Below are positions 9,510 to 18,219 of a stretch of 54,896 nt of DNA, in pieces. Under the pieces are notes generated by a model. That model searched no databases and was not told where the DNA came from. It saw only the letters and a list, made by a program, of their open reading frames with translations. Position 1 is the stretch's first letter; every line of letters starts with the position of its first letter. The stretch is from Bradyrhizobium retamae (GTDB lineage Bacteria > Pseudomonadota > Alphaproteobacteria > Rhizobiales > Xanthobacteraceae), in contig NZ_LLYA01000176.1 of NCBI RefSeq assembly GCF_001440415.1, positions 1 through 54,896 on the forward strand, written 5' to 3'. A program made the position numbers and the translations under genes.

Positions 9510-10599
9510 CGCCAATTTCGCGAAAATTGAGAGCGAACCCGACGCAAGGGTCGAAGGATGCGACCATCGCGCGAACCGCACCCAGTCCCCGCGGTTTCGC
9601 GGCCAGCACCGCGCCTTGCAGGCTGCGGACAAGCGGTCCGCGCGCGTGGAAATTCCACTCGGTTGGGGCAAGAAATTCCAAGCGCAACATCTGCCCCTGA
9701 CGATCAAGCTCAACCGCGTGATAGAGACGTCCCCTTGCGCATTCGACCGCGGCCGCACCACGGCCCGGCCCCAGCCTGTAGCTTTCGACGATCCCATCCT
9801 CCGCTGTTTCAACATAAGCACTGGAGCGGAGCCAAGCGTGCAGTCGCACGATTTCCGCGATCCTCGCCTTCAGCCGCTCGGCCGGCCCCGACCGGCCTAG
9901 CGTGAGCTGATCACGCATCATTTGGCGCGCCCACGCACCTGTCTCGGGAATGCGGCCCTCCAGGTCGGGGCAACGGCAAAATCCTGCATCATCCGCGAGC
10001 AGCCGTTCAATGACGCTGCGGTCGTCGGCAACGGACAAAAACGAGTGCTGCGTAGGCATTGGGTTCAACGCGTCTTCCTCGAGAGCCGCGATGCGAAGGG
10101 CGAGTGCGTTACCGAGTGTCGGCGCGCCGTCTTCGTTCGTTATGCCAAGCGCTGCCAGCGCAATCGGAACCCGCGCTGTTGCCTCGCGTCGAACCTGGCC
10201 GCAGCCGGGCTCTGAGCTGCTGAGAAGTGCCGATACCCCCTCCATCAGGGCGCGGATCGCTGCGGCGCTGGTGGTATCCAGCGCGAAATGCCCGACAAAC
10301 AGGCCCCGCAGCAATTCCGCCAGCCGCTCGGCAACGACCATGGCGATACGATGCTGCCGCGTCGCAAGGCTGATGTTTTCGCGGCGCGCCGCTTCGATCG
10401 CGGACAGGAATGCCACCTGGTGCGCGGCGGCACACAACGAGAAGATTCGCGGCAGCACGTTGAGCAACGAAGCGGCCGGCTTGCCGGCGAATAGCCGCGC
10501 CAGTGGCGGCCGGGCGCACGGCAGAATCTCGACCGCGGCAATTGCGTCGCCAGCAAGCGATACGGTAACATCGATCTGGTTGCGGACGGCGAGGCTCAT
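9502..10599 (-). CDS. hupK: Hydrogenase assembly protein HupK
   Basis: HupK is a large-subunit-like scaffold proposed to take part in building the NiFe cofactor in oxygen-tolerant rhizobial and related systems. The 365-residue protein lacks the N-terminal CxxC pair of the catalytic subunit but keeps a degenerate C-terminal motif (SFDPCVGFALNF), as expected for HupK/HoxV. It lies between hupJ (four-base overlap at 10596-10599) and hypA. Family members are roughly this length. No lesion seen. Confidence 0.9.
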   Translation of the reverse strand: MSLAVRNQIDVTVSLAGDAIAAVEILPCARPPLARLFAGKPAASLLNVLPRIFSLCAAAHQVAFLSAIEAARRENISLATRQHRIAMVVAERLAELLRGLFVGHFALDTTSAAAIRALMEGVSALLSSSEPGCGQVRREATARVPIALAALGITNEDGAPTLGNALALRIAALEEDALNPMPTQHSFLSVADDRSVIERLLADDAGFCRCPDLEGRIPETGAWARQMMRDQLTLGRSGPAERLKARIAEIVRLHAWLRSSAYVETAEDGIVESYRLGPGRGAAAVECARGRLYHAVELDRQGQMLRLEFLAPTEWNFHARGPLVRSLQGAVLAAKPRGLGAVRAMVASFDPCVGFALNFREIGDA

Positions 10600-11129
10600 G
10601 CGCGCCGCTCCGTCAGTACACCGTGCAAGAAATGCCGGCGGTCGAACGAACTGATATGTGGCGCATCTGTCCCATGTGACGCCGCGCGATTGGCCGGCGA
10701 CATCAGCGCCGCGAGCGCTGCTTCGGCGGTGGCGCGCGCGGACGCCATATCCTCGAACTCAAACATCGGCGAGAACAGTGAGTAGCTCGCGATCGAGCCC
10801 ACGGGCACCAGATCGCTGACGGTGAATTCGATCTCGCCGGCCGGAAATCGCAAGCGCAGGTTCGATCCCGGGCCCGGAGACGATTGCGAAGTGCCGTCAC
10901 GCATGGGTATGACCACGTTCATGAACCAGGGCGTGACCATCATGCCGACGACCCTGCCCTCGCGCGCGCGAAAGGCGATGGCTTCGACGCTCAAGGCATC
11001 GTTGAAGATCGGCAGGTCGCGCATGGTGCGATCGGCGATATCCCGATAGGCTGCCGAGAGCATCTCGCCCCACGCCGACGCATCGGCGTGCACGCTCCTG
11101 CGGGGATGCTGTTCGCGGTTAGGCGTCAT
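10596..11129 (-). CDS. hupJ: Hydrogenase assembly chaperone HupJ (HybE family)
   Basis: HupJ belongs to the HybE/HoxT family that helps assemble or proofread the small subunit. The 177-residue form begins MTPNREQHPRR, and the diagnostic parts are PWFMNVVIPM and LRFPAGEIEF followed by SIASYSLFSPMFEFEDMA. I chose the ATG at 11129 because the ancestral hupI frame would stop at 11119-11121 just past it. The open frame extends to 11183 only through hupI sequence. It precedes hupK with a four-base overlap. Confidence 0.9.
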   Translation of the reverse strand: MTPNREQHPRRSVHADASAWGEMLSAAYRDIADRTMRDLPIFNDALSVEAIAFRAREGRVVGMMVTPWFMNVVIPMRDGTSQSSPGPGSNLRLRFPAGEIEFTVSDLVPVGSIASYSLFSPMFEFEDMASARATAEAALAALMSPANRAASHGTDAPHISSFDRRHFLHGVLTERRA

Positions 11130-11335
11130 CTTCAATCCCCATGAACTTCGATTTGGGCGCATCGCAATTTGCGACAACGCCAATTTTCGGGCAACCCGGC
11201 GAAAGGCGTTCCCGCTGCAATCTGCGTCGCCTCATCCCCCTCAGCTGGGTCGTAGACGATCCAACAGATGCCGCACTCCATGCGCGCGCCGTCTGCGATA
11301 TCCTTCCGGACGCTAAAATTCTCGAAGCTCGTCAT
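11119..11335 (-). pseudogene. hupI: Rubredoxin HupI, frameshifted before the second Cys pair
   Basis: HupI is a rubredoxin needed for hydrogenase small-subunit maturation under oxygen. The first metal-binding pair is present (MECGICWIVYDP), followed by GTPFAGLPENWRC. After that the frame as written gives RKLRCAQIEVHGD and stops at 11132. Removing one base in the AAA run at about 11168-11170 restores CRNCDAPKSKFMGIEDDA ending at 11119, which contains the second CxxC pair and the classic DAPKSKF ending. The gene is therefore one base too long and would yield a protein with only three of four iron ligands. Its ATG overlaps the hupH stop (ATGA). A homopolymer sequencing error is possible. Confidence 0.85.
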
Positions 11336-12249
11336 TCGAAGTAAGCTTTGATGATTTCTTGCAGGCGTTCGGCGGAATCCCAGAAATCCTCCTCGGCGGC
11401 CAAGGCGACCGTTGGCACGCCGCCGATCTCCAGCGTATCCAGAATGATGGTGTCCATGGCATTGAAGAACTGCACCGACCAGACGTTCCGGATGCCCGTA
11501 GCAAGCACTCGGCAAGTCCCGTAGCCGCGCGAGCTGAGCTGGATCGGCCCGTTGCCGACGCTTTGCTGCAGAAACGCCTGGTCGACCGGGCTCATCGGCA
11601 GCAGGGTGAAGTTGATGATCTGCGAGCGCATGCCCGGCCGCCAGGCCAATGCCCGCTCGCGGATTTCCGCGAGCACCGGCAGCACGTTCATCGCGCCGTC
11701 CGGTGCCGCGCCGATCATGAGATCGCTCGACGTCAGGTCGGTTGCGGCGCGCCGCACGATCTCCGGGATGGCACCGACCTCGACATATTCGTGTGCGGCG
11801 TCGGTCTCGATGCGCACGCGCCAGATTCCCGCAAGTACCGATTCCTGGATTTGCGCCACGCGGCCACCCGGCAGCGCCACGACGCCGGCCAGCTCGCCCT
11901 CTCCAAGCACGTCCGCAATCAGCTTGCGCTCGAGATCGCTGAGATTCCCGAGCCTGAACAGCTGCGTCGGCACGTCGCTCTTCTGGCCGGCAACGGCAGC
12001 CGCGACGGAAGACAACAGCGCGTTGGCACTCTGACAGTTCCTTGCCAGCTCGATGCAATTGAGCGAAGCGGGCCTCGCGAGCGCACCCGCAGCCGTCAGC
12101 CCGCTATGGGCTGCGCCGAGACTTTCCGCGGCGATAGGAAACACGCTCATCAGCTGCTCGCATTTTCTCGGCGCTATCGGGCGCGACCCGGAAACCTGTT
12201 TCATGTACGACGTTCCGTTGGTGTGCTGAGGGATGATGCTTATGTCCAC
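11332..12249 (-). CDS. hupH: Hydrogenase expression protein HupH
   Basis: HupH is an accessory protein for hydrogenase small-subunit assembly (HoxQ/HyaF family). The 305-codon frame contains the family blocks IADVLGEGELAGVV, QESVLAGIWRVRI and the C-terminal RGYGTCRVLATGIRNVWSVQ followed by FFNAMDTIILDTLEIG. The start is taken as GTG at 12249 (DISIIPQH next), since that N-terminus resembles relatives; an ATG at 12204 is the alternative. The frame is open further upstream and runs without a stop into what looks like the hupG tail. Its stop overlaps the hupI start by four bases. Confidence 0.88.
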   Translation of the reverse strand: MDISIIPQHTNGTSYMKQVSGSRPIAPRKCEQLMSVFPIAAESLGAAHSGLTAAGALARPASLNCIELARNCQSANALLSSVAAAVAGQKSDVPTQLFRLGNLSDLERKLIADVLGEGELAGVVALPGGRVAQIQESVLAGIWRVRIETDAAHEYVEVGAIPEIVRRAATDLTSSDLMIGAAPDGAMNVLPVLAEIRERALAWRPGMRSQIINFTLLPMSPVDQAFLQQSVGNGPIQLSSRGYGTCRVLATGIRNVWSVQFFNAMDTIILDTLEIGGVPTVALAAEEDFWDSAERLQEIIKAYFE

Positions 12250-12387
12250 AGACGCGCCATTGGCGCGCGGGCGATCAATGAGCTTCGCAATGCGGTCGAT
12301 AGAGATCTCCCGGATCTTGGCGATTATGCCGAGTGTCTCGCGCTTGTGCGACGCTTTCGGTCCCCACCTCGGACAGACGGAGCCGCG
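12250..12387 (-). pseudogene. hupG: HupG C-terminal remnant
   Basis: HupG is a thioredoxin-like chaperone normally encoded between hupF and hupH. That space here (12250-12618) lacks a full gene. On the minus strand, in the same frame as hupH, there is RETLGIIAKIREISIDRIAK, which resembles the C-terminal R-x-E-T-L-G-x-I-x-K-I-R-D-W block of HupG. A TGA at 12388-12390 precedes it, and I find no N-terminal half in any frame. I infer that hupG was lost by deletion and its end is now fused in frame to hupH. The similarity is short and from memory. Confidence 0.45.
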
Positions 12388-12618
12388 TCAGATCATGTTT
12401 CCGGGCTGAAGGTCCATCAGCCGTCTCCCTGATAATCCATGGTTCTGCTGGATGAGGTGTAGCAAGGCACGTGCCAATCATTGCTCTTTCGCGATTGCGT
12501 TCCCGCTCGGATCAGCACCCGCTCGACATATTCCGCGTGAACCTTGTTTCGGCTGCAAATTTGGTTCCCGCTGATATAGGCAAAGATGGGCAGGCAGTGT
12601 CCGGGAGGCGACACCAGG

Positions 12619-12906
12619 CTAGCGCAGGTGCTCGGGCAGTTGCGGCTCTTGACCGATCAAGTCCGCAAAGAAACGATCGCAATCGTGGTCATTGAGGGCC
12701 GCATCACGGCCCTCAAGCGCGTCCGCGATCAGCCGCGCTTCGTCGTCATCCAAGAGCCGCACCGCGGTATCGATATGGACAAGCACCTTGGCACCGACCG
12801 GCGGCTCGGAGAGCAGCATGACTGAGACGCGCCGCTGTTCATTAGCATATTCGCAAAGCGCCGACATGCCGTCGGTCTCAATAATCGTCATTGGCAAGCC
12901 AAGGCA
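12619..12906 (-). CDS. hupF: HypC-like chaperone HupF
   Basis: HupF is a HypC paralogue that stabilises the HupL precursor, notably in the presence of oxygen. The 95-residue protein begins MCLGLPM, the Cys2 hallmark of the HypC/HupF family, and has VLVHIDTAVRLLDDDEA, then a C-terminal extension (CDRFFADLIGQEPQLPEHLR) absent from HypC that identifies it as HupF. Start at 12906; longer in-frame extension lies inside hupD. It follows hupD by 19 bases. Complete. Confidence 0.93.
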   Translation of the reverse strand, partial: CLGLPMTIIETDGMSALCEYANEQRRVSVMLLSEPPVGAKVLVHIDTAVRLLDDDEARLIADALEGRDAALNDHDCDRFFADLIGQEPQLPEHLR

Positions 12907-12925
12907 CATGGTAATCGGCGAGCCG

Positions 12926-13516
12926 CTAGATCGGCCGCGCCCTCCTCTCATACTTTGCATGGTCGATGTCGTTCGCGAGTAGACGCTCCGACTCCGGTAG
13001 CGGCGCGGTCCGCAGTTTTGCCGGAGAACCCCACTGCGCCAGCAGTTCGCAAGCCAGTTCGATCGCAGGCGCAATCTGAGTGCGCACCGGAGCCGTCAGC
13101 GGCCCGCCCCAATCCTCCAGATCAAGTGGCTGACAGCCGATTAGAGCGAGCTCTCGCGGGCAGCGGCCAAGCAGGTCGGCCGCACTTAAGACCTCCTGGA
13201 AACCGGTCTGATGCAGGCTCACCTTCTTGGCGCCGGTGAATTTCGGCACCTCCTCGTCTCGCACGAGCTTCAAGTGCCCGGGCGCGAGTCCATAATCGAT
13301 GGCATCGAACGCTATCAGGCAATCGGCCTCCTCGAGAAAATTGACGAGGTAGAGCCCCTGCGTGCCGCCATCGAGCATGGTGACATTGCCAGGGACGGCG
13401 TAGCGGCAGTGGAACTGCTCCACCACCCGCACGCCGAACCCCTCATCGGCCCACAAGATATTGCCGATGCCGAGCACCAGAATCCGTTTCGTGTTCTCCG
13501 GAGTTGGCATCTGCAT
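12926..13516 (-). CDS. hupD: Hydrogenase maturation endopeptidase HupD
   Basis: HupD is the nickel-dependent protease that removes the C-terminal tail of HupL after nickel insertion. The product (196 residues from the ATG at 13516; another ATG at 13510 and a TTG at 13522 are in frame) has GIGNILWADEGFGV with the metal-ligand Glu, FDAIDYG with the ligand Asp, and SLHQTGF with the ligand His. The C-terminal ~25 residues (LPESERLLANDIDHAKYERR) are a common tail. It follows hupC with almost no gap. Intact. Confidence 0.95.
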   Translation of the reverse strand: MQMPTPENTKRILVLGIGNILWADEGFGVRVVEQFHCRYAVPGNVTMLDGGTQGLYLVNFLEEADCLIAFDAIDYGLAPGHLKLVRDEEVPKFTGAKKVSLHQTGFQEVLSAADLLGRCPRELALIGCQPLDLEDWGGPLTAPVRTQIAPAIELACELLAQWGSPAKLRTAPLPESERLLANDIDHAKYERRARPI

Positions 13517-13522
13517 CGTCAA

Positions 13523-14254
13523 TCAATCGCGGAATTCGCGCTCGCCAGAAATGATCGAGGAGACGATGCTCTGGCGCGACACGATGTCTTCGCGAACCGC
13601 TGTATAGATGTGGATGAGCGCAAACGTCACGATCATCCACAGGCCGAGATGATGCCAGGTGTGGAGGTCCTGGCTGTTCGGCCAAATCGAAAACACCCAG
13701 CCGAACAGCATGTACTGCCAGCTGTCGTTGCCGGTGCCCTGTGCGTACAGTGCAAAGCCGGTGACGATCATGAACGCGATCGCCAGCGTAAACATGAAGA
13801 ACATCGCAAGCTGGGCCAGCGGATTGTGCGCGACGTATTTCTTTGGCTCGGCCGCAACGAAAGCGTACCAGCGAATCTCGTGCCACACCTCGCGCCAATA
13901 CCTCTTGCGCCAGAGCGGCACGTAGAAAATCTGCTTAGCATGGGGGTTGCCCATGAACGCCCAGTAAATGCGGAAGAGGAAGCCGAGCGTGAGCACATAG
14001 CCTGCGAAAAAATGCGCAAAACGGATATGGCCGAACAGGAAATCGTCGCTTGTCTCTCCCGGCATGGTCGGTATCCCACTGCCGATGAAATAGCCGGTGA
14101 GGCCCAACACCAGGATTGCCGCGGCGTTGATCCAATGCCATAGCCGCACCGGCGCCTCGTAGACGTAGACGACGCCACGCTCGGCGCTGCGGCCGGAGCG
14201 TACCGCGTCGGCCGCGACAGCGGCGGTTAGCGCTTGCGGAGATTTGTCCAGCAA
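13523..14254 (-). CDS. hupC: Hydrogenase b-type cytochrome subunit HupC
   Basis: HupC anchors the hydrogenase in the membrane and passes electrons from HupS to quinone. The protein has four hydrophobic segments and the haem-ligand His residues in RLWHWIN, HIRFAHFFAGY and HTWHHLGLW. It is about 243 residues. No ATG is available after the hupL stop; TTG at 14254 is the best start and gives LDKSPQALTA as the N-terminus (inferred). It sits between hupL and hupD, its normal place. No disruption. Confidence 0.93.
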   Translation of the reverse strand: MLDKSPQALTAAVAADAVRSGRSAERGVVYVYEAPVRLWHWINAAAILVLGLTGYFIGSGIPTMPGETSDDFLFGHIRFAHFFAGYVLTLGFLFRIYWAFMGNPHAKQIFYVPLWRKRYWREVWHEIRWYAFVAAEPKKYVAHNPLAQLAMFFMFTLAIAFMIVTGFALYAQGTGNDSWQYMLFGWVFSIWPNSQDLHTWHHLGLWMIVTFALIHIYTAVREDIVSRQSIVSSIISGEREFRD

Positions 14255-14265
14255 TGCCGCCTCCC

Positions 14266-16056
14266 CTAGCGGACCTTGACCGTTGCCATTTCCTGGCCAT
14301 CCGGCCCCATCACATGGGTCGAGCAGGCCAGGCATGGATCAAAGGAATGGATCGTGCGCAGGATTTCCAGCGGCTTCTCCGGATCAGCGATCGGCGTATC
14401 CATCAACGAGGCCTCAAATGCACCGATATTGCCGTTTGGATCACGCGGCGAGCCGTTCCATGTCGTCGGCACGACGCACTGGTAGTTGTCGATCTTGGTC
14501 TCCTTGATCTTGATCCAGTGCCCCAGCGCACCACGCGGCGCCTCAGTGAAACCGTAGCCCTTGGCTTCCTTCGGCCAGCTCTCCGGCTTCCATTTATCGA
14601 CGTTGGCGGTAGCGGTGTCACCCGCTTTGAAATGCGCCATAAGCTTGTCCTGGAAATAGCGCATCTGGTGCGCGGCCCATTGGCATTCGAGCGCACGCGC
14701 CGCAGTGCGGCCGAGCGAAGAGAAGAGTGCAGCGAAGGGTAGATCGAGCGTCTTCAGCAGCTTCTCGGTCGGCTCCTTGAACTCCGCTTTGCCTTGCGCG
14801 TGACCTATGATGTATCGCGCCAGCGGTCCCACCTCGACGGCGTTGCCGCGCCAGCGCGGCGCCTTGATCCAGGAATACTTGCCGCCTTCGTCGAGCTCCT
14901 TGATGTGGGTCCTGGTGCCCTTGACGTTGGGCCCGAGCTGGAAATTCGGCTCGGTGATACCACCCCAGGGATGCAGCCCCCTGGTTTCATCGGGATATTT
15001 GTACCAGGAATGGGCGACGAACTCCTGGATCTGCTCGGGATCGCCGTGATCGATCGGCAGGACTTCGCTGAAATTGCCATTGAGGATCACGCCGCGCGGC
15101 AGCTTGAGGTTTTTCGCGGAATAATCATTGGCGTTCTCGGGAATGTCGCCATAGGACATTATGCTCTTACCCGAGAGACCACCGCCATAGAGCCAGTCTT
15201 CGTAGAAGGAGCCAATCACGGCAACGTCGGGCAGATAAACCTGCTCGACGAATTCGATCGAACGGCAAATGATCGAGGATACCAGGTTCAGCCGCTCCAT
15301 ATTGATGGCGCCCACTGCACCGGTACCATCGACATTGATGGCACAGGCCACGCCACCGACCAGCCAATTCGGATGCGGGTTCTTGCCGCCATAGATGGCG
15401 TGGATCTTGACGACGTCCTTCTGGAAGTCGAGCGCTTCCAGATAATGCGCCAAGGCCATCAGGTTCGCTTCCGGCGGAAGCTTGTAGGCCGGATGCCCCC
15501 AATAGGCATTCTTAAACGGGCCGAGCTGCCCTGATTCAACGAACTTGGTGAGCCTGATCTGCAGATGTTTGAAATAGCCTGGCGATGATAGCGGCCAGGA
15601 CGAGACCGATTGCGCCAACGCAGAGGTCGCCTTGGGATCGGCCTTGAGGGCGGAAATCACATCGACCCAATCCAGCGCGTGCAGGTGATAGAAGTGTACA
15701 AGATGATCGTGCACCTGCAGGCAGAGCTGCATGATATTGCGGATCGAATTAGCATTCTCTGGAATGGTGATGCCCAGCGCGTTCTCCACCGCGCGTACCG
15801 AGGTGAGCGCATGTGTGCCGGTGCAGACGCCGCAAATCCGCTCGGTGAACGCCCAGGCATCGCGAGGATCGCGTCCACGCAGGATCGTCTCGATGCCGCG
15901 CCACATAGTTCCGGATGAGACCGCGTTGCGGATCACATTGTCGGAATCGAGATTGACCTCCACGCGGAGGTGGCCTTCGACCCGGGTCAGCGGATCGATG
16001 ACAATGCGTTTGCCGGAATGGTCGAGTTTGAACCCATTGGGTGTCTGGGCGCCCAT
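14266..16056 (-). CDS. hupL: Uptake [NiFe]-hydrogenase large subunit HupL
   Basis: HupL carries the NiFe active site that oxidises H2. The 596-residue precursor has the N-terminal RICGVCTGTH pair (C75, C78) and the C-terminal DPCLACSTH pair (C575, C578). The 15 residues after His581 are the tail removed by HupD after nickel insertion. This belongs to the group 1 membrane-bound uptake type common in rhizobia, where it recycles H2 from nitrogenase. It follows hupS by 34 bases. All active-site residues are present, so catalytic loss, if any, would come from the maturation genes. Confidence 0.97.
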   Translation of the reverse strand: MGAQTPNGFKLDHSGKRIVIDPLTRVEGHLRVEVNLDSDNVIRNAVSSGTMWRGIETILRGRDPRDAWAFTERICGVCTGTHALTSVRAVENALGITIPENANSIRNIMQLCLQVHDHLVHFYHLHALDWVDVISALKADPKATSALAQSVSSWPLSSPGYFKHLQIRLTKFVESGQLGPFKNAYWGHPAYKLPPEANLMALAHYLEALDFQKDVVKIHAIYGGKNPHPNWLVGGVACAINVDGTGAVGAINMERLNLVSSIICRSIEFVEQVYLPDVAVIGSFYEDWLYGGGLSGKSIMSYGDIPENANDYSAKNLKLPRGVILNGNFSEVLPIDHGDPEQIQEFVAHSWYKYPDETRGLHPWGGITEPNFQLGPNVKGTRTHIKELDEGGKYSWIKAPRWRGNAVEVGPLARYIIGHAQGKAEFKEPTEKLLKTLDLPFAALFSSLGRTAARALECQWAAHQMRYFQDKLMAHFKAGDTATANVDKWKPESWPKEAKGYGFTEAPRGALGHWIKIKETKIDNYQCVVPTTWNGSPRDPNGNIGAFEASLMDTPIADPEKPLEILRTIHSFDPCLACSTHVMGPDGQEMATVKVR

Positions 16057-16090
16057 CGTTGTCCTTCTGAATTCAATTATTTTTCCTGAG

Positions 16091-17167
16091 CTACTCGGCC
16101 CGGTTTAGGGTCAGCCGCTTCACGGCCGTGACCGCCGCGTGCGCGGCAACGGCTAGGCCGACCGCGCCAGCAGCGGCCATGCCGATTTGATCGGCGTTGG
16201 CCTCGATGCCGAATTGCTTGATGGTCGTCAGTCGATCGTAAAACGAGCCCTTGTCCCAAAAGCCATCTTCGGAGCAGCCGAAGCAGCCGTGGCCGGATTG
16301 GATCGGGAAGGAAACGCCGCCGTTCCACCGAACGGCCGAGCAGGCGTTGTAGGTGGTCGGCCCCTTGCAGCCCATCTTGTAGAGGCAATAGCCCTTGCGC
16401 GCTGACTCATCGTCCCACACCTCGACAAACTGGCCGGCGTCGAAATGGGGACGCCGATAGCACTTGTCGTGGATGCGCTGGGAATAGAACATCTTTGGAC
16501 GCCCTTGGCGGTCGAGCTCGGGAAGCTTTCCGAACGTGGTGATGAATGTCACCAAGGCGGTCATGACCTCTGCGATGGGCGGGCAGCCGGGCACCTTGAT
16601 GATCGGCTTGTTCGTGATCACTTTATCGATCGGCGTCGCCCCAGTCGGGTTGGGCTTGGCCGCCTGCACGCAACCCCAGGACGCACAAGTCCCCCAAGCG
16701 ATGATCGCCATGGAATCTTCCGCCATCGCCCTGAGCTTTTCGACGAACGGCTTGCCGCCATCAATGCAGAACATGCCGCCTTCGTTCAGCGGCGGATTGC
16801 CTTCAACGGCAAGCACATACTCGCCCTTGTACTTGGCGCGGGTCTCCTCGAGGATGGCTTCGGCCTGGTGTCCTGCCGCCGCCATGATCAGGGCGTCATA
16901 ATCCAGCGAGATCATCGACAGCACCACGTCTTTGACGAGCGGATGGGCCGAGCGGATAAAGCTTTCCGAACAGCAGGTGCATTCGAGCCCGTGCATCCAG
17001 ATCACGGGCACACGCGGCTTTGTCTCCAGCGCGTTGGCAATCTGGCGTGCCGCGAGCGGACCGAGCCCGAGGCTCGTTGCCGTCAAACTGCAGAATTTGT
17101 GGAAACTGCGACGCGTGATACCCTGACGTCTGATGACGCCGTAAAACGTTTCCGCTGCCCCGCCCAT
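16091..17167 (-). CDS. hupS: Uptake [NiFe]-hydrogenase small subunit HupS
   Basis: HupS holds the three iron-sulfur clusters linking the NiFe site to the cytochrome. The 358-residue precursor starts MGGAAETFYGVIRRQG and has a Tat motif RRSFHKF (residues 19-25) followed by a hydrophobic stretch, so the complex is exported folded. HGLECTCCSES gives the proximal cluster ligands (C63, C66) and the GCFGCSEDGFWD region supplies others. A C-terminal hydrophobic anchor is present near VGLAVAAHAAV. The start at 17167 fits the Tat signal; an upstream in-frame extension to 17248 covers the promoter. It is the first gene of the locus. Confidence 0.97.
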   Translation of the reverse strand: MGGAAETFYGVIRRQGITRRSFHKFCSLTATSLGLGPLAARQIANALETKPRVPVIWMHGLECTCCSESFIRSAHPLVKDVVLSMISLDYDALIMAAAGHQAEAILEETRAKYKGEYVLAVEGNPPLNEGGMFCIDGGKPFVEKLRAMAEDSMAIIAWGTCASWGCVQAAKPNPTGATPIDKVITNKPIIKVPGCPPIAEVMTALVTFITTFGKLPELDRQGRPKMFYSQRIHDKCYRRPHFDAGQFVEVWDDESARKGYCLYKMGCKGPTTYNACSAVRWNGGVSFPIQSGHGCFGCSEDGFWDKGSFYDRLTTIKQFGIEANADQIGMAAAGAVGLAVAAHAAVTAVKRLTLNRAE

Positions 17168-17214
17168 AAATTCTTCCCCGAGATCTGTTAGCGACGACTT
17201 GCTGACGCTAGGGT

Positions 17215-17230
17215 AGCAAGAAGCAGGCCA
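17215..17230 (-). promoter_or_regulatory. Sigma-54 (-24/-12) promoter of hupS
   Basis: The minus strand reads TGGCCTGCTTCTTGCT, with GG and GC exactly ten bases apart as required for RpoN promoters (consensus TGGCAC-N5-TTGCW). It lies about 48 bp upstream of the hupS start. RpoN-dependent hupSL transcription with an enhancer-binding protein (HoxA or NifA) is established in rhizobia. No activator gene is in the window. Confidence 0.8.
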
Positions 17231-17632
17231 ACACCACACGTAAAACACTTGAGAGATACCAAGCCGTTTCCAGAAGAAGCGCTCAAATTAGTCACGCAAG
17301 GGCGATGAGAGCCGGGGAAACGGAACGCATTCAATCAGAAATCGGCAAGTAAGCTGCCGGCTTTAGCTCGGTGGCTCTGCGATCAGTCCGTCGTACACAT
17401 CACGCAGGGCCGAACAAACGCACGATATTCTGGTCGCAGCGTCTGCATTGACCAAGTCGCTGTTCGACACTGTCTGATAGGTAACCATCACCTCAATGGG
17501 GGCATCGCTACGTCTTTACTCGTCGAGCTCACCTTCCGCGCTTCCGCGACGCCGCGCTTCTCTTGGTCGTCGCGCGCCGAAATCCTAGCGCCTCCACCTT
17601 CTTCAGCTTTTCACGAAGCTGGTCACTCAGGA
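17231..17632. other. hup upstream region with weak regulatory and gene-remnant signals
   Basis: A near-FixK box (TTGAGAGATACCAA, 17249-17262) lies just upstream of the sigma-54 promoter; its right half deviates by one base from the consensus. At about 17520-17640 the minus strand encodes LREKLKKVEALGFRRATTKR, which recalls the N-terminus of a rhizobial hypothetical family and then breaks down. No complete gene is visible. Confidence 0.35.
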
Positions 17633-18163
17633 TTAGACTGGATTATCCAGGCTCACAATGTCATCTATCATGTGAGGTGGGGCATCCCGGCCGGTGAGCC
17701 GCTTATGGTAGAAAATCACTGCATATCCGTGCAACATCCCTTCCTTGCGGCGAACGTAGCCAGCCGTCTCATAAAGCCTTTGAGCCCCTACTTGGATCTT
17801 TGTCGTGTCGAGAATTATCCACTTGAATCCTAGAGCACCGGCTAGCGATTCCAATTCACTAAGAATCCTCCTCCCAAGCCCTCGTCGGTGAAAGGCAGGA
17901 TCGACCCGCATCCGCTTCAGCTCTGCGACATCACCGTCAACAGGTTTCAATCCACCCATGGCAACGAGTCGGGAACCAATATGCGCAACCACGAAGTCTC
18001 CGCCTGACGCGATGTATACTTCTCCAATGTTGCGTAAATCATCCTCCCACGCTCCTTCCGGGCCACGCACACCAACATCCTCCGATGCGCTTCTATGCAT
18101 ATGCCATACATCATCAGTATCCCCTGACTCAAACCGACGAAAGATCACCTCGTCTTGAGACAT
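17633..18163 (-). CDS. GNAT-family N-acetyltransferase
   Basis: The 176-residue protein has the GNAT acetyl-CoA fold: LKRMRVDPAFHRRGLGRRIL contains the strand-4 and pyrophosphate-binding loop (R-R-G-L-G-R), followed by ILDTTKIQVGAQRLYETAGY, the usual end. The acceptor substrate cannot be predicted. It lies 56 bp downstream of the IDO/PrnB-like gene on the same strand and may be the third gene of that unit, in which case it could acetylate a product or give self-protection. Alternatively it is an independent detoxification gene. Like its neighbours upstream it is more AT-rich than the hup genes. Confidence 0.85.
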   Translation of the reverse strand: MSQDEVIFRRFESGDTDDVWHMHRSASEDVGVRGPEGAWEDDLRNIGEVYIASGGDFVVAHIGSRLVAMGGLKPVDGDVAELKRMRVDPAFHRRGLGRRILSELESLAGALGFKWIILDTTKIQVGAQRLYETAGYVRRKEGMLHGYAVIFYHKRLTGRDAPPHMIDDIVSLDNPV

Positions 18164-18219
18164 CGAACATCACCTTTCGACCGGTGTCGGGCGCCGCACG
18201 TCTGGCGCATACCGTCAGC

